In this document: positions 1 through 7,338 of the stretch, piece after piece
Position numbering within the stretch: the stretch's first letter is position 1
Layout: each line of letters begins with the position of its first letter
Assembly (NCBI GenBank): GCA_934247125.1
Contig: CAKQIZ010000047.1
Location: 1 to 15,187, forward strand
Direction of reading: 5' to 3'
Source of the DNA: an uncultured Clostridia bacterium
Lineage (GTDB): Bacteria > Bacillota > Clostridia > Peptostreptococcales > Anaerovoracaceae
DNA length: 15,187 nt
The notes under the pieces: model-generated
What the model saw: the letters and a program-made list of their open reading frames with translations, nothing else
The model's database searches: none
What the model was told of the DNA's origin: nothing
Translations under genes and position numbers: made by a program

Positions 1-175
1 CAATCACCGTGATAAAAATAACTTACATTTATTAAATCAACCTTAAATACAGCCTATTTTAACATTTTTGCAAAAAATTTTCGCATTTAATGTTCATTTA
101 AGGAAGAAAAGTTATCATACTCGGCGATAAAAGAAAACAGTTACGAAGTTCTAACGAGAAAGGAGTTCAAACGAT
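1..175 (+). other. Upstream region of the first gene
   Basis: AT-rich non-coding leader of the gene starting at 176. A good Shine-Dalgarno (AAGGAG, about 161-166) lies 10 bases before the ATG. I see no -35/-10 pair that I would defend. An imperfect dyad (AACATT at 61-66 against AATGTT at 89-94) could be an operator or chance in AT-rich DNA. Confidence 0.4.
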
Positions 176-2113
176 ATGAAAAGATTATTCACTAAACGGT
201 ATATGAAAAACACGCTGGCCGTGCTGCTGATCGCGGCGATGTGCGGCTGTGCGTTTTTCACGATGAAATATGCTCAGTCCCATGTGAGCAGCGGGGCTGA
301 CACGATGATGTCGCAGCCGGCAGGAGACGGCAGTCAGACGGCTGACCAGCACGAAGACAGCTCAGGTGACTCTCAGTCGGCACAGCCGGCACAGTCCGGC
401 GAAGAACAGGGAGCTGCACCTGACAGTCAGTCTTCCGGCGGTTCAGATCGATCCTCAGGAAGCTCCGATCAGCAGCCCCCTGCAAAGCCTGACGGTGATT
501 CAGGCGGTGCTCCCGCTCAGCAGTCATCAGATGCTCAGACAGCTGACAACAGCGGTCAGTCCGATGCATCGGCACAGTCACAGGATCAGCAGAACGATCA
601 GAACGGCCAGGGCGGAATGCCTCCTGACATGAACACTTCAGGATCATCATCGGCACTGCCTGCCGGATACTACTTCGTTTTCGGCGCTGAAGGCATCATC
701 CTCGCTGCCGGCGTGATGTATCTGATAATGACACGAGCAGGAAAAAAATCAGTAAAGGAGTTAACAATGAACCGAGATAAGATAACGATATTCATACTGT
801 CAGCAGTACTGCTGGCATCCGCATTCACATTCTCATGCAGCGCCATAACAGGCAGCGCATTCATAAGCAGCGCGGCAGAGACCGGACAGATGGGCGGCCC
901 GGGAGGACAGTCATCAGGCACTGCATCATATTCGGCAGTAAAAGAGATAACATCAGACGAAACCATCAAAGACGAGACTTACAGCTCGGAAAACTCAGAC
1001 GAGAATGCAGTCCTCGCGACAGGCAGCATCACTGCACAGCTTTCCGATACGACGATAACCAAGACCGGTGACTCAGACGGAGGCGACACCAGCAATTTCT
1101 ACGGCAACAACTCCGGCATCACTGCAAAAGACGGTGCGGCTCTGACTCTCAAAAACATGAAGATAACTACTGACGCCAGCGGCGCCAACGGTGTGTTCAG
1201 CTACGGCGGCTCGGCGACTACCAGCAATTCGTCCGGCGACGGCACATCAGTCACTATAAGCGATTCCGAGATCACGACTACAGGCGACAACGCAGGCGGC
1301 ATCATGACGACAGGCGGCGGCACAATGACAGCATCCGACCTCACGATAAACACTTCGGGAAGATCGAGCGCAGCCATCAGAACAGACCGCGGCGGCGGCA
1401 GCGTTGACATCACCGGCGGCACTTACACGACTACAGGTATAGGCTCCCCTTCCGTATATTCCACGGCCGACATCATCGTAAACAATGCCAGACTCGTTGC
1501 AAAAGCTTCCGAGGGCATCGTGATCGAAGGAAAGAACTCAGTTACTTTGAATGACTGCACTCTCACGGACAACAACACTGAACTGAACGGACAGTCGACG
1601 ACTTACAAGAATATATTCCTCTACCAGTCGATGAGCGGCGATGCAGCCGACGGCAATGCGGAATTCACGGCAGCAGACAGCAAGATAACGACGAAAAAAG
1701 GCGACACGCTTTACGTGACAAACACGACAGCGACGATCAACCTGGAAAACAACACTATAAAGAACACTGACAGCGAGGGCAACTTCCTCAGAGCCCAGGC
1801 CGATTCATGGGGAAACTCGGGATCCAACGGCGGTGACGTCACCCTAGTGATGACAAAGCAGAAAGCCACCGGCAACATCGTGATCGACTCTATCTCTACT
1901 CTCGATATGACCATGAAATCCGGCTCATATTACGAAGGAACGATCAACGGCGACAACAGTGCCAGATCGATAAAGCTGACGCTTGACAAAAAATCCAAGA
2001 TCAAACTCACCGGCAACAGCTACGTCACCAGCCTAGACGACGCCGACACAGACTACAGCAACATCGACTTCAACGGATATACACTGTATGTGAACGGTGA
2101 GGCTATAAATTAA
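176..2113 (+). CDS. Membrane-anchored beta-helix-like surface protein
   Basis: 645-residue exported protein of unknown function. Residues 12-29 are a hydrophobic signal or anchor (LAVLLIAAMCGC). Residues about 38-160 are a low-complexity Ser/Gln/Asp/Gly linker. Hydrophobic segments follow at about 164-186 and 203-223. From about 250 to the end there are irregular short repeats rich in Thr, Ser, Gly and Asn with alternating hydrophobics (for example GSITAQLSDTTITKTGD), as in right-handed beta-helix or carbohydrate-binding surface proteins. The domain assignment comes from repeat character only; no catalytic residue is recognised. A Shine-Dalgarno (AAGGAG) lies 10 bases before the ATG. A second, better ribosome site is inside the gene before Met198, so a shorter 448-residue product or an ancestral two-gene fusion is possible. 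It is clearly more GC-rich than everything to its right, stands alone on the plus strand, and converges on the KamA-type gene. Confidence 0.8.
   Translation: MKRLFTKRYMKNTLAVLLIAAMCGCAFFTMKYAQSHVSSGADTMMSQPAGDGSQTADQHEDSSGDSQSAQPAQSGEEQGAAPDSQSSGGSDRSSGSSDQQPPAKPDGDSGGAPAQQSSDAQTADNSGQSDASAQSQDQQNDQNGQGGMPPDMNTSGSSSALPAGYYFVFGAEGIILAAGVMYLIMTRAGKKSVKELTMNRDKITIFILSAVLLASAFTFSCSAITGSAFISSAAETGQMGGPGGQSSGTASYSAVKEITSDETIKDETYSSENSDENAVLATGSITAQLSDTTITKTGDSDGGDTSNFYGNNSGITAKDGAALTLKNMKITTDASGANGVFSYGGSATTSNSSGDGTSVTISDSEITTTGDNAGGIMTTGGGTMTASDLTINTSGRSSAAIRTDRGGGSVDITGGTYTTTGIGSPSVYSTADIIVNNARLVAKASEGIVIEGKNSVTLNDCTLTDNNTELNGQSTTYKNIFLYQSMSGDAADGNAEFTAADSKITTKKGDTLYVTNTTATINLENNTIKNTDSEGNFLRAQADSWGNSGSNGGDVTLVMTKQKATGNIVIDSISTLDMTMKSGSYYEGTINGDNSARSIKLTLDKKSKIKLTGNSYVTSLDDADTDYSNIDFNGYTLYVNGEAIN
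754..769 (+). promoter_or_regulatory. Internal ribosome binding site and start (Met198)
   Basis: AAAGGAG at 754-760, then six bases, then ATG at 767-769, in frame with the surrounding gene. This is a better-spaced ribosome site than the one at the annotated start (10 bases). The product would begin MNRDK followed by a hydrophobic stretch (residues 203-223 of the full protein) that would pass as a signal peptide. Whether it is used cannot be told from sequence. Confidence 0.5.
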
Positions 2114-2170
2114 ATATAGCGGACGCAAACTCAAAAAAATGCAAGCGCCGATAAGCGCCAAATCAAATAG

Positions 2171-2205
2171 CCTCCTATGGTATTTTGATTTTACCATAGA
2201 AGGCC
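2171..2205. terminator. Hairpin between convergent genes
   Basis: Inverted repeat between the two convergent stop codons. CTATGGTA (2176-2183) pairs perfectly with TACCATAG (2193-2200), and after one mismatch GCCT pairs with AGGC. The loop is about nine bases of T/A-rich sequence. Neither side has a clean U-run, though the minus-strand side continues TATTTGATTT. Position and symmetry suggest a bidirectional terminator. Confidence 0.6.
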
Positions 2206-2217
2206 ATGTTGATTTAC

Positions 2218-3336
2218 TTATTTACAGACTTTTTTCCCCGTCTCTAGCCAGCATTGATTTTCATTGATCTGCTGAACGAAAATGCGTCCTTGATTTTCTT
2301 CATCTTTAGTCTGATGATATTTGAAAATCATATTACTTTCATTTAATGCTCCCAGGATCTCTATCTTTCCTGTAATGTGCGACATAACAAAGCGAAAACA
2401 TTTTCCCATCCCGCTCTGCATATTTTTTGCAGCCTCAGTGATCTCATATCCTTTTCTCAATGGTATCTGAAAATGATTCATGACACCTGTCACCGGGCGA
2501 CACTGGAAAACATAATAAGGGATCACGCCTATAGCTGTAAGCTTCTTTATCAGATCACCCAGAATATAGCTGTCATCATTTATCCCTTTAAGAAGCACCG
2601 TCTGGTTCTTGACCAGTATATTTATATCTAACAGTTGCTCGACTGCTTCTGCGGACTGCTGAGTAATTTCTCGCGGATGATTGAATTGTGTCACTATGTT
2701 TATTATCTTTTTCTTATTATATTTACATAAAATATCTCTGAGTTCCAGATCTGCTGTTATTCTCTGCGGGAATACAACCGGTATTCTGGTCCCAAACCGT
2801 ATCAGATCCAGGTGAGGTATGGCACTAAGTTCCTTAAGATACTCCTCTATGAGTTCGTTGCTGTTCATAAAGGCATCACCGCCACTGATCAAGACATTTG
2901 ATATTTCCGTATGTTCATTGAGATAGTCAACGATAGCTTTAAGTTCTCTCGAAGTTTCTTTTTCCGATATCCCTACCATTCTTCGCCTGAAACAATGCCT
3001 GCAATACATCGCACATCGGTTATTAGACAATATCAGCGCCGTTGCTTTATACTTATGCTGCAGTCCCGGTAAAACCGTATTATCCTTTTCACCACTGGTG
3101 TCAAAGCTTCCAACGGTATCTAACTCTTCCACCGAAGGTATGCAGAGCTTTCGTATAGGATCTGCTTCATCATCTATGTCTATCAAAGAAAAATAATACG
3201 GATTTACAAACATCGGATACATTTCCTGTATTTTTTTCAACATTTCCGTTTCTTTATCAGAAAACCCAAACAATGTTTTTACCTGTTGAATATCCGTACA
3301 TCCTTGAACTAAGTTTTTTTCCAATCCTCTATCCAT
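2218..3336 (-). CDS. KamA-family radical SAM protein (aminomutase-related)
   Basis: 372-residue member of the lysine 2,3-aminomutase family (KamA), which use SAM, a [4Fe-4S] cluster and PLP to move amino groups. The cluster motif is Cys108-x3-Cys112-x2-Cys115 (CAMYCRHC). SGGD follows at 151-154, and HITGKIEI near the C-terminus places Lys324 where the PLP lysine of KamA sits. Two features differ from true KamA. The Asp that binds the lysine side chain in the 'CD' motif is Arg280 here (FQCRPV), and the PGGGGK loop is replaced by MSHITGK. That matches the 'aminomutase-related' subfamily of unknown substrate, so lysine is unlikely; an acidic substrate is possible. The start is supported by AGGTG upstream of ATG 3336. 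It has its own promoter and is separated from the genes upstream. Confidence 0.85.
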   Translation of the reverse strand: MDRGLEKNLVQGCTDIQQVKTLFGFSDKETEMLKKIQEMYPMFVNPYYFSLIDIDDEADPIRKLCIPSVEELDTVGSFDTSGEKDNTVLPGLQHKYKATALILSNNRCAMYCRHCFRRRMVGISEKETSRELKAIVDYLNEHTEISNVLISGGDAFMNSNELIEEYLKELSAIPHLDLIRFGTRIPVVFPQRITADLELRDILCKYNKKKIINIVTQFNHPREITQQSAEAVEQLLDINILVKNQTVLLKGINDDSYILGDLIKKLTAIGVIPYYVFQCRPVTGVMNHFQIPLRKGYEITEAAKNMQSGMGKCFRFVMSHITGKIEILGALNESNMIFKYHQTKDEENQGRIFVQQINENQCWLETGKKVCK

Positions 3337-3472
3337 TTACATCACCTGCCAAATATTTTTTATTACTTTATATCATTCCTCGCTTTTCAACACCGGCTTC
3401 TGCCGGAATTTCCATGTTTTTGATGCTGTACCTGAAAACCCTTTCGATACGCACCACTATATTTTATATATT

Positions 3473-3500
3473 AATATACCATAAAAAAACATATTGTAAA
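3473..3500 (-). promoter_or_regulatory. Candidate sigma-70-type promoter for the KamA-family gene
   Basis: On the minus strand TTTACA (3495-3500) is separated by 16 bases from TATATT (3473-3478), about 140 bp before the ATG at 3336. The long leader between them contains a small CCGGC/GCCGG hairpin (about 3392-3405). Matches are good but not perfect, and the region is very AT-rich, so chance occurrence is possible. Confidence 0.45.
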
Positions 3501-3547
3501 TAATCATTTATTTGTAATTTTCGTAATATTTTGTCGTGAAAATGTTC

Positions 3548-3967
3548 CTATAAACTTTCACCATTTATAATGGCAAGCATCTCTTCTATTGTGTTTAACC
3601 AGCCTTCAGCCTCTTTATCCCCAAGCTGCACTGCTCTTTCGAACCAGTATTTAGCTGCATCATAATCCTGAATTCCATATGCTTCAGCATAATACATTCT
3701 CCCAAGTTCTCTCGCAGACTCCGGGTGTCCACATTTCGCGGATTCTTGCATTAAATCAAATGCATGCTCAATATTTTCTTCTACACCATAACCATCATCA
3801 AATATCATCGCATACCAATGCATAGCATCTAATATTCCATGTTCTGCATCGTCTTTCAAATAATACACTGCCATAGGATTATGATATGCCATACGATATA
3901 ATGTTTTGTAATCTTTCGCATTATATGCTTCATCAACTTCTTTCATTGTTATAGAATTCATTCCCAT
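3548..3967 (-). CDS. Sel1-repeat protein
   Basis: 139 residues made of Sel1-like (TPR-related) helical repeats. One unit runs from about AEHGILDAMHWYA through EHAFDLMQESAKCGH. The next is GRMYYAEAYGIQDYDAA followed by WFERAVQLGDKEAEGWL, with the usual Ala-x3-Gly spacing and paired helices. Such repeats are protein-interaction scaffolds; no enzyme motif, signal peptide or TM segment is seen. The start at ATG 3967 has AAGGA seven bases upstream; an ATG two codons later is the alternative. It is the last gene of the long minus-strand run but is 153 bp from the preceding CFI-box gene, so it may be a loosely coupled final gene or separately transcribed. The partner is unknown; the neighbouring CFI-box protein, also helical at its N-terminus, is a guess. 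Confidence 0.8.
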   Translation of the reverse strand: MGMNSITMKEVDEAYNAKDYKTLYRMAYHNPMAVYYLKDDAEHGILDAMHWYAMIFDDGYGVEENIEHAFDLMQESAKCGHPESARELGRMYYAEAYGIQDYDAAKYWFERAVQLGDKEAEGWLNTIEEMLAIINGESL

Positions 3968-4120
3968 ATGTTTTTCCTTTCCAAGTTACAGATTTTCAAA
4001 CCAGCTATTTATTCTCTGATGCAACTCTTTAATTATTAATACTTATCCAAATATCAATAAAATCCTCGTTAAGTTTATAACTTTTTTTGATGTCTCAGAT
4101 CTTTAACAAGACACTATTTA

Positions 4121-4900
4121 CTAATCCTCGTAATATGTATTTTCTACTCCTTTTCTATTCAGCCTTTCAACCATTTTATCTAAAGGCTTCTTAAACATCT
4201 TATTAAACAATTTGCAATCTCCAAACACATCAACCAGTTTAGGGCTGATGCAGTAATATACCTTTATGAAACATCTTCCCCATATTCGTTTCGATAAATA
4301 CTCATCTCGAAACCTTCTCAAAGTCCATACTTCTGCACAATCATATGATCCATATACTGCTGTTGCTATATAGCATCCGCCAGTACTTTTATTATTAGAG
4401 CTATTCAAGTACATATTGCACCAGGTTTCACTCCCTTCCAAATATTGAGGATCACATCCTGCCTTAACCCCCTTCTTATACCATTCGCCTACTTTAGCCA
4501 TTAAATATTTATGTTCTTCATATGGAGCGTCATCTATTTTGTATTGTTCGTAATAATACTCATTAATTAGCTGATACCATGCTGTTGGTGCATACTGTCC
4601 TTTCTTTTCGAATATATTCACACCAGTCTCTAAAGCCCAAATTGCCGCTTCATTATCATTATTCTTTTCTCTTTTCTCATACAATTTATCTATTGCCCAT
4701 TTAGTTTTCCCATTCCTAGCTATAAAAAAGAGCCAGTCTTCTAAGTTATATAGCGAATCTTTATATCCCAAAGCTCTTAATTTAATCCCCTGGTCTAAAA
4801 GTCTCTCAAGTGCACCTTGTTCTCCATTTATTGCCGCTTCTGCCATAGCTACATAATCATCAATTGTATACTTTTTTCCATCATATTCAACAGTAAACAT
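4121..4900 (-). CDS. CFI-box-CTERM domain protein
   Basis: 259 residues. The N-terminal part (about 1-165) is alpha-helical and resembles TPR/Sel1 repeats (for example the helix AMAEAAINGEQGALERLLDQG). Residues about 175-230 match the CFI-box: GGCYIATAVYGSYDC, then VWTLRRFRD, then GRCFIKVYYCISPKLV. Conserved cysteines are Cys176, Cys188 and Cys210. In this family the box sits near the C-terminus of very varied proteins, and its function (membrane association, processing or cofactor site) is not known to me. Here it is followed by about 30 basic residues. The ribosome site is strong (AAGGAGG just before ATG 4900). It lies 111 bp after the AAA+ gene, so the link to the tight part of the operon is looser. 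Family identification is by remembered motif, not search. Confidence 0.8.
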   Translation of the reverse strand: MFTVEYDGKKYTIDDYVAMAEAAINGEQGALERLLDQGIKLRALGYKDSLYNLEDWLFFIARNGKTKWAIDKLYEKREKNNDNEAAIWALETGVNIFEKKGQYAPTAWYQLINEYYYEQYKIDDAPYEEHKYLMAKVGEWYKKGVKAGCDPQYLEGSETWCNMYLNSSNNKSTGGCYIATAVYGSYDCAEVWTLRRFRDEYLSKRIWGRCFIKVYYCISPKLVDVFGDCKLFNKMFKKPLDKMVERLNRKGVENTYYED

Positions 4901-5011
4901 TTTGCCTCCTTAAAATCAATCATATTCTCTTTGAATCTCTAATATTGAAATTCCAAAATTTTCAAACCGACTCTGTATTATCCAATAATACAACCTTTAG
5001 ATCATTACCTC

Positions 5012-6817
5012 CTATATGATCAACTCCCCATTAGGAGCAATCTCTTTAACAAAAATTTTTGCATCCTTCCTTACATTGTTCTTCAACATATACTCTGACA
5101 ACGGATTTATAAGATATGTCTCTAATGCATTTAGAACTCCTCTTCCACCGTTATCCAGATTTTCCAGTGCACGTTCATGTAAATATTTATACGCTTCATC
5201 AGATATATCAAACTCGATATTCTTTTCCCTAAGCATATTGGCTTTGATTTTTTTCTTTTGATTTTCCAGTATTTCATCAAGCACAGGTTCCCTGATATAG
5301 TCAAAGACTACGATGTTGTCTCCTATTCTATTCAGTAACTCTGGTCTGCGAATATCTCTTCTGAAAAATTTTCTGATCGATTCCATCATACGTGATCTCA
5401 ATTCCTGATAATTCATATTACTATTGATATTTTCATATGAAATCCCATTTTCGCTTTTTTCTATAGTTCCAAGATTACTTGTAAAAATGATCAGAGTTTC
5501 AGAAAAATGTACTGTTTCCCCACTCGAATCAGTCATTCTTCCATCTTCAAGTATTTGCAGGAATTTATCCAGAATACTAGGATCTGCTTTATCGATCTCA
5601 TCAAAAAGTAGAATGCTAAAAGGTTTTTCTTTCACTGCATTAGTAAGCTGCCCTCCCGAGCCATACCCGATATATCCGGGAGGAGCACCTAAAAGCTTCT
5701 GATCGGAATGGCTATGCTGATATTCGCTCATATCAAATCGCGTCAGAAAGCTTTCATCTCCGAAAATCAATTCAGCAATCGCTTTAGCAATCTCAGTTTT
5801 ACCGGTTCCTGTAGGTCCTGCAAAAAACAATATACCTCGTGGTTTCCCCGCAGATTTATTCTGTATATTTGACATCCCAAGAGTCGCTCTGCTTATTACC
5901 TCCAGCGTTTTGTTTATGGCCTCTTCCTGTCCTTTCACACGCTGAGTAAGGATTTCTCTTGCTTCTACGATTCTGTCATATTCCAGTAAATCCCACTTAC
6001 TTTCACTCTCGCCGTATTTGAACAGATTAACCGCTTCTTTTATTTTTTTAATTGAAATTTTTCTACTTTCACAGAGATTGATCAGACCCTGTAATTCTAC
6101 ATTAGAAAACCCTTCTGTAAGGTTGATCAAATCATCAACAGCCTTTTCACTGTCCTCAACAGAAACATCTTGATAGTCAAAAAATACTTCTGTTCGATTA
6201 GCTATATAGTTTTCACGCAGTGCTTTATCTGGCTTCGTAACAATGATCTGCTTTGCAAATGGATTATTCAAATAGAACCATGCCGGCAAGTCATTAGTCT
6301 TTTCTACAACAATAATAAGAACATTATTGATAAGTTCTCCGGTCTTCAAACTGAGGGCCTGTCGTTTATTTCCTGACGCAAGAAACAGCTTGCTTATACA
6401 TTCCAGCTCCATCTCTGACAATGCATCTGGTGTAGTGAATAAGGGACTTGTCATATTAAAAATTACTGCACTGGAATGGTTTATATCATTCATTGCATCA
6501 CGAATCACAGACGAAGCACATTGAACAGAAATATTTTCATTTTTTTCACTGCTGTAACGCCCTATAAAAGACTTTATACTATCGCTATTATGTATATCAT
6601 AAAACCCATCTATCCAATTATAGAACACTATATCTTCATATCCCTTTTCACTGAGAAGTTTAAACAGATATTCTTCAGTTTTTATATGTTCACTTGACTC
6701 TTCATCAATATACACCCATGCCTGCAAGTCATTCACATTTCCTTCGAGGATCAAAACGGTGTATATATCCAAATATATTTCCATATCCCTGTGCCATTTA
6801 GGTTTATTTATCTGCAT
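5012..6817 (-). CDS. Tandem pseudo-AAA / ClpB-type AAA+ ATPase
   Basis: 601 residues. The C-terminal half (about 285-600) is a ClpB/ClpA D2-class AAA+ module: Walker A GPTGTGKT (334-341), pore loop GYIGYG (381-386), Walker B LLFDEID (403-409), sensor-1 TSN (446-448), RPELLNR (491-497, arginine finger region) and a sensor-2-like GGR. The tyrosine pore loop implies an unfoldase that threads protein. The N-terminal half (about 1-265) reads like a second AAA+ domain without a P-loop: VLILEGNVND where Walker A should be, a hydrophobic strand AVIFN without acidic residues, then LPAWFYLNNPF and GFSNVELQGL as in AAA lid regions. The Clp N-domain and ClpB middle domain are absent, as is an obvious ClpP-binding loop. 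ATG 6817 follows the FHA gene by 9 bp with AGGAAAG upstream. Confidence 0.9.
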   Translation of the reverse strand: MQINKPKWHRDMEIYLDIYTVLILEGNVNDLQAWVYIDEESSEHIKTEEYLFKLLSEKGYEDIVFYNWIDGFYDIHNSDSIKSFIGRYSSEKNENISVQCASSVIRDAMNDINHSSAVIFNMTSPLFTTPDALSEMELECISKLFLASGNKRQALSLKTGELINNVLIIVVEKTNDLPAWFYLNNPFAKQIIVTKPDKALRENYIANRTEVFFDYQDVSVEDSEKAVDDLINLTEGFSNVELQGLINLCESRKISIKKIKEAVNLFKYGESESKWDLLEYDRIVEAREILTQRVKGQEEAINKTLEVISRATLGMSNIQNKSAGKPRGILFFAGPTGTGKTEIAKAIAELIFGDESFLTRFDMSEYQHSHSDQKLLGAPPGYIGYGSGGQLTNAVKEKPFSILLFDEIDKADPSILDKFLQILEDGRMTDSSGETVHFSETLIIFTSNLGTIEKSENGISYENINSNMNYQELRSRMMESIRKFFRRDIRRPELLNRIGDNIVVFDYIREPVLDEILENQKKKIKANMLREKNIEFDISDEAYKYLHERALENLDNGGRGVLNALETYLINPLSEYMLKNNVRKDAKIFVKEIAPNGELII

Positions 6818-6826
6818 TGTACTTTC

Positions 6827-7336
6827 CTATTCTTTCACTACATTAAAATCATAGATATGAAGAGAAATGATATCTCCTGCCGCCACAGTATACTCTTCAT
6901 TTTTTATAATGCGATCATTATTGATCGAAGTCCCGTATGTGCTCACATCAGTAACAGTCAGATAATGAGTATTGTTTCTGACTTTTAAATGAGATCTACT
7001 TATAGATAAAAACTTCTTTAACTCTGATTTGCCTATACTGTCTCTTCCTATAATCGAATCTCCTTCCGGTATCCTTATCCGAATATCATATTCTCCATTC
7101 ACAAAGAAAAAAGCTTGTTCATCCATTTCAGAAGTTTTATCTTCCGTACTCTCAAAAGCAGGGCTCTCTATCGATTTCTGCTGTGCATCGTATTCTTCCT
7201 TGGTCATACTGGATACATTTTCAAGACTTCGTCCACAATTCTCATTCATACATTTTTTTAAGTCCGACCGGCGCACTGCTTTGTTTACATTTCCGCAAAA
7301 ACTGCAAATTTTAATATATTCCATACTCGATACCAT
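6827..7336 (-). CDS. Zinc-ribbon plus FHA-domain protein
   Basis: 169 residues. The N-terminus has Cys11-x2-Cys14 (CSFC) and Cys29-x4-Cys34 (CMNENC), a four-cysteine zinc ribbon. After a Ser/Glu-rich linker the FHA domain occupies about 77-165, with GR (97-98), SRSH (113-116) and YGTSIN (134-139), the residues that hold phosphothreonine in this family. The protein should therefore read the output of the Ser/Thr kinase encoded two genes upstream. It is soluble, with no TM segment. The gap to the preceding gene is 2 bp (TAAGAATG) with a weak ribosome site, which suggests translational coupling. An alternative start at Met5 is possible and would not affect the domains. Confidence 0.88.
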   Translation of the reverse strand: MVSSMEYIKICSFCGNVNKAVRRSDLKKCMNENCGRSLENVSSMTKEEYDAQQKSIESPAFESTEDKTSEMDEQAFFFVNGEYDIRIRIPEGDSIIGRDSIGKSELKKFLSISRSHLKVRNNTHYLTVTDVSTYGTSINNDRIIKNEEYTVAAGDIISLHIYDFNVVKE

Positions 7337-7338
7337 TC

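Noticed and set aside
61..94. Imperfect dyad upstream of the first gene
   Set aside because: Only six plus three paired bases in very AT-rich DNA; kept as a note, not an operator call.
258..656. Long minus-strand and alternative plus-strand frames inside the first gene
   Set aside because: They are by-products of the GC-rich Ser/Gln repeat region, with no ribosome sites and no family features.
3392..3405. CCGGC/GCCGG hairpin as a terminator
   Set aside because: The five-bp stem has no T-run on either strand and lies in the leader of the KamA-family gene.
3992..4968. Shared 11-mer (ATTTTCAAACC at 3992-4002 and 4958-4968) in the two intergenic regions flanking the CFI-box gene
   Set aside because: The surrounding sequence hardly aligns and both regions are AT-rich; too short to call a repeat or a gene relic.
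4979..5011. AGGAGG just after the AAA+ gene followed by an ATG
   Set aside because: The ATG opens only a two-codon frame (ATG ATC TAA) at unsuitable spacing, and the next possible TTG start is too far away.
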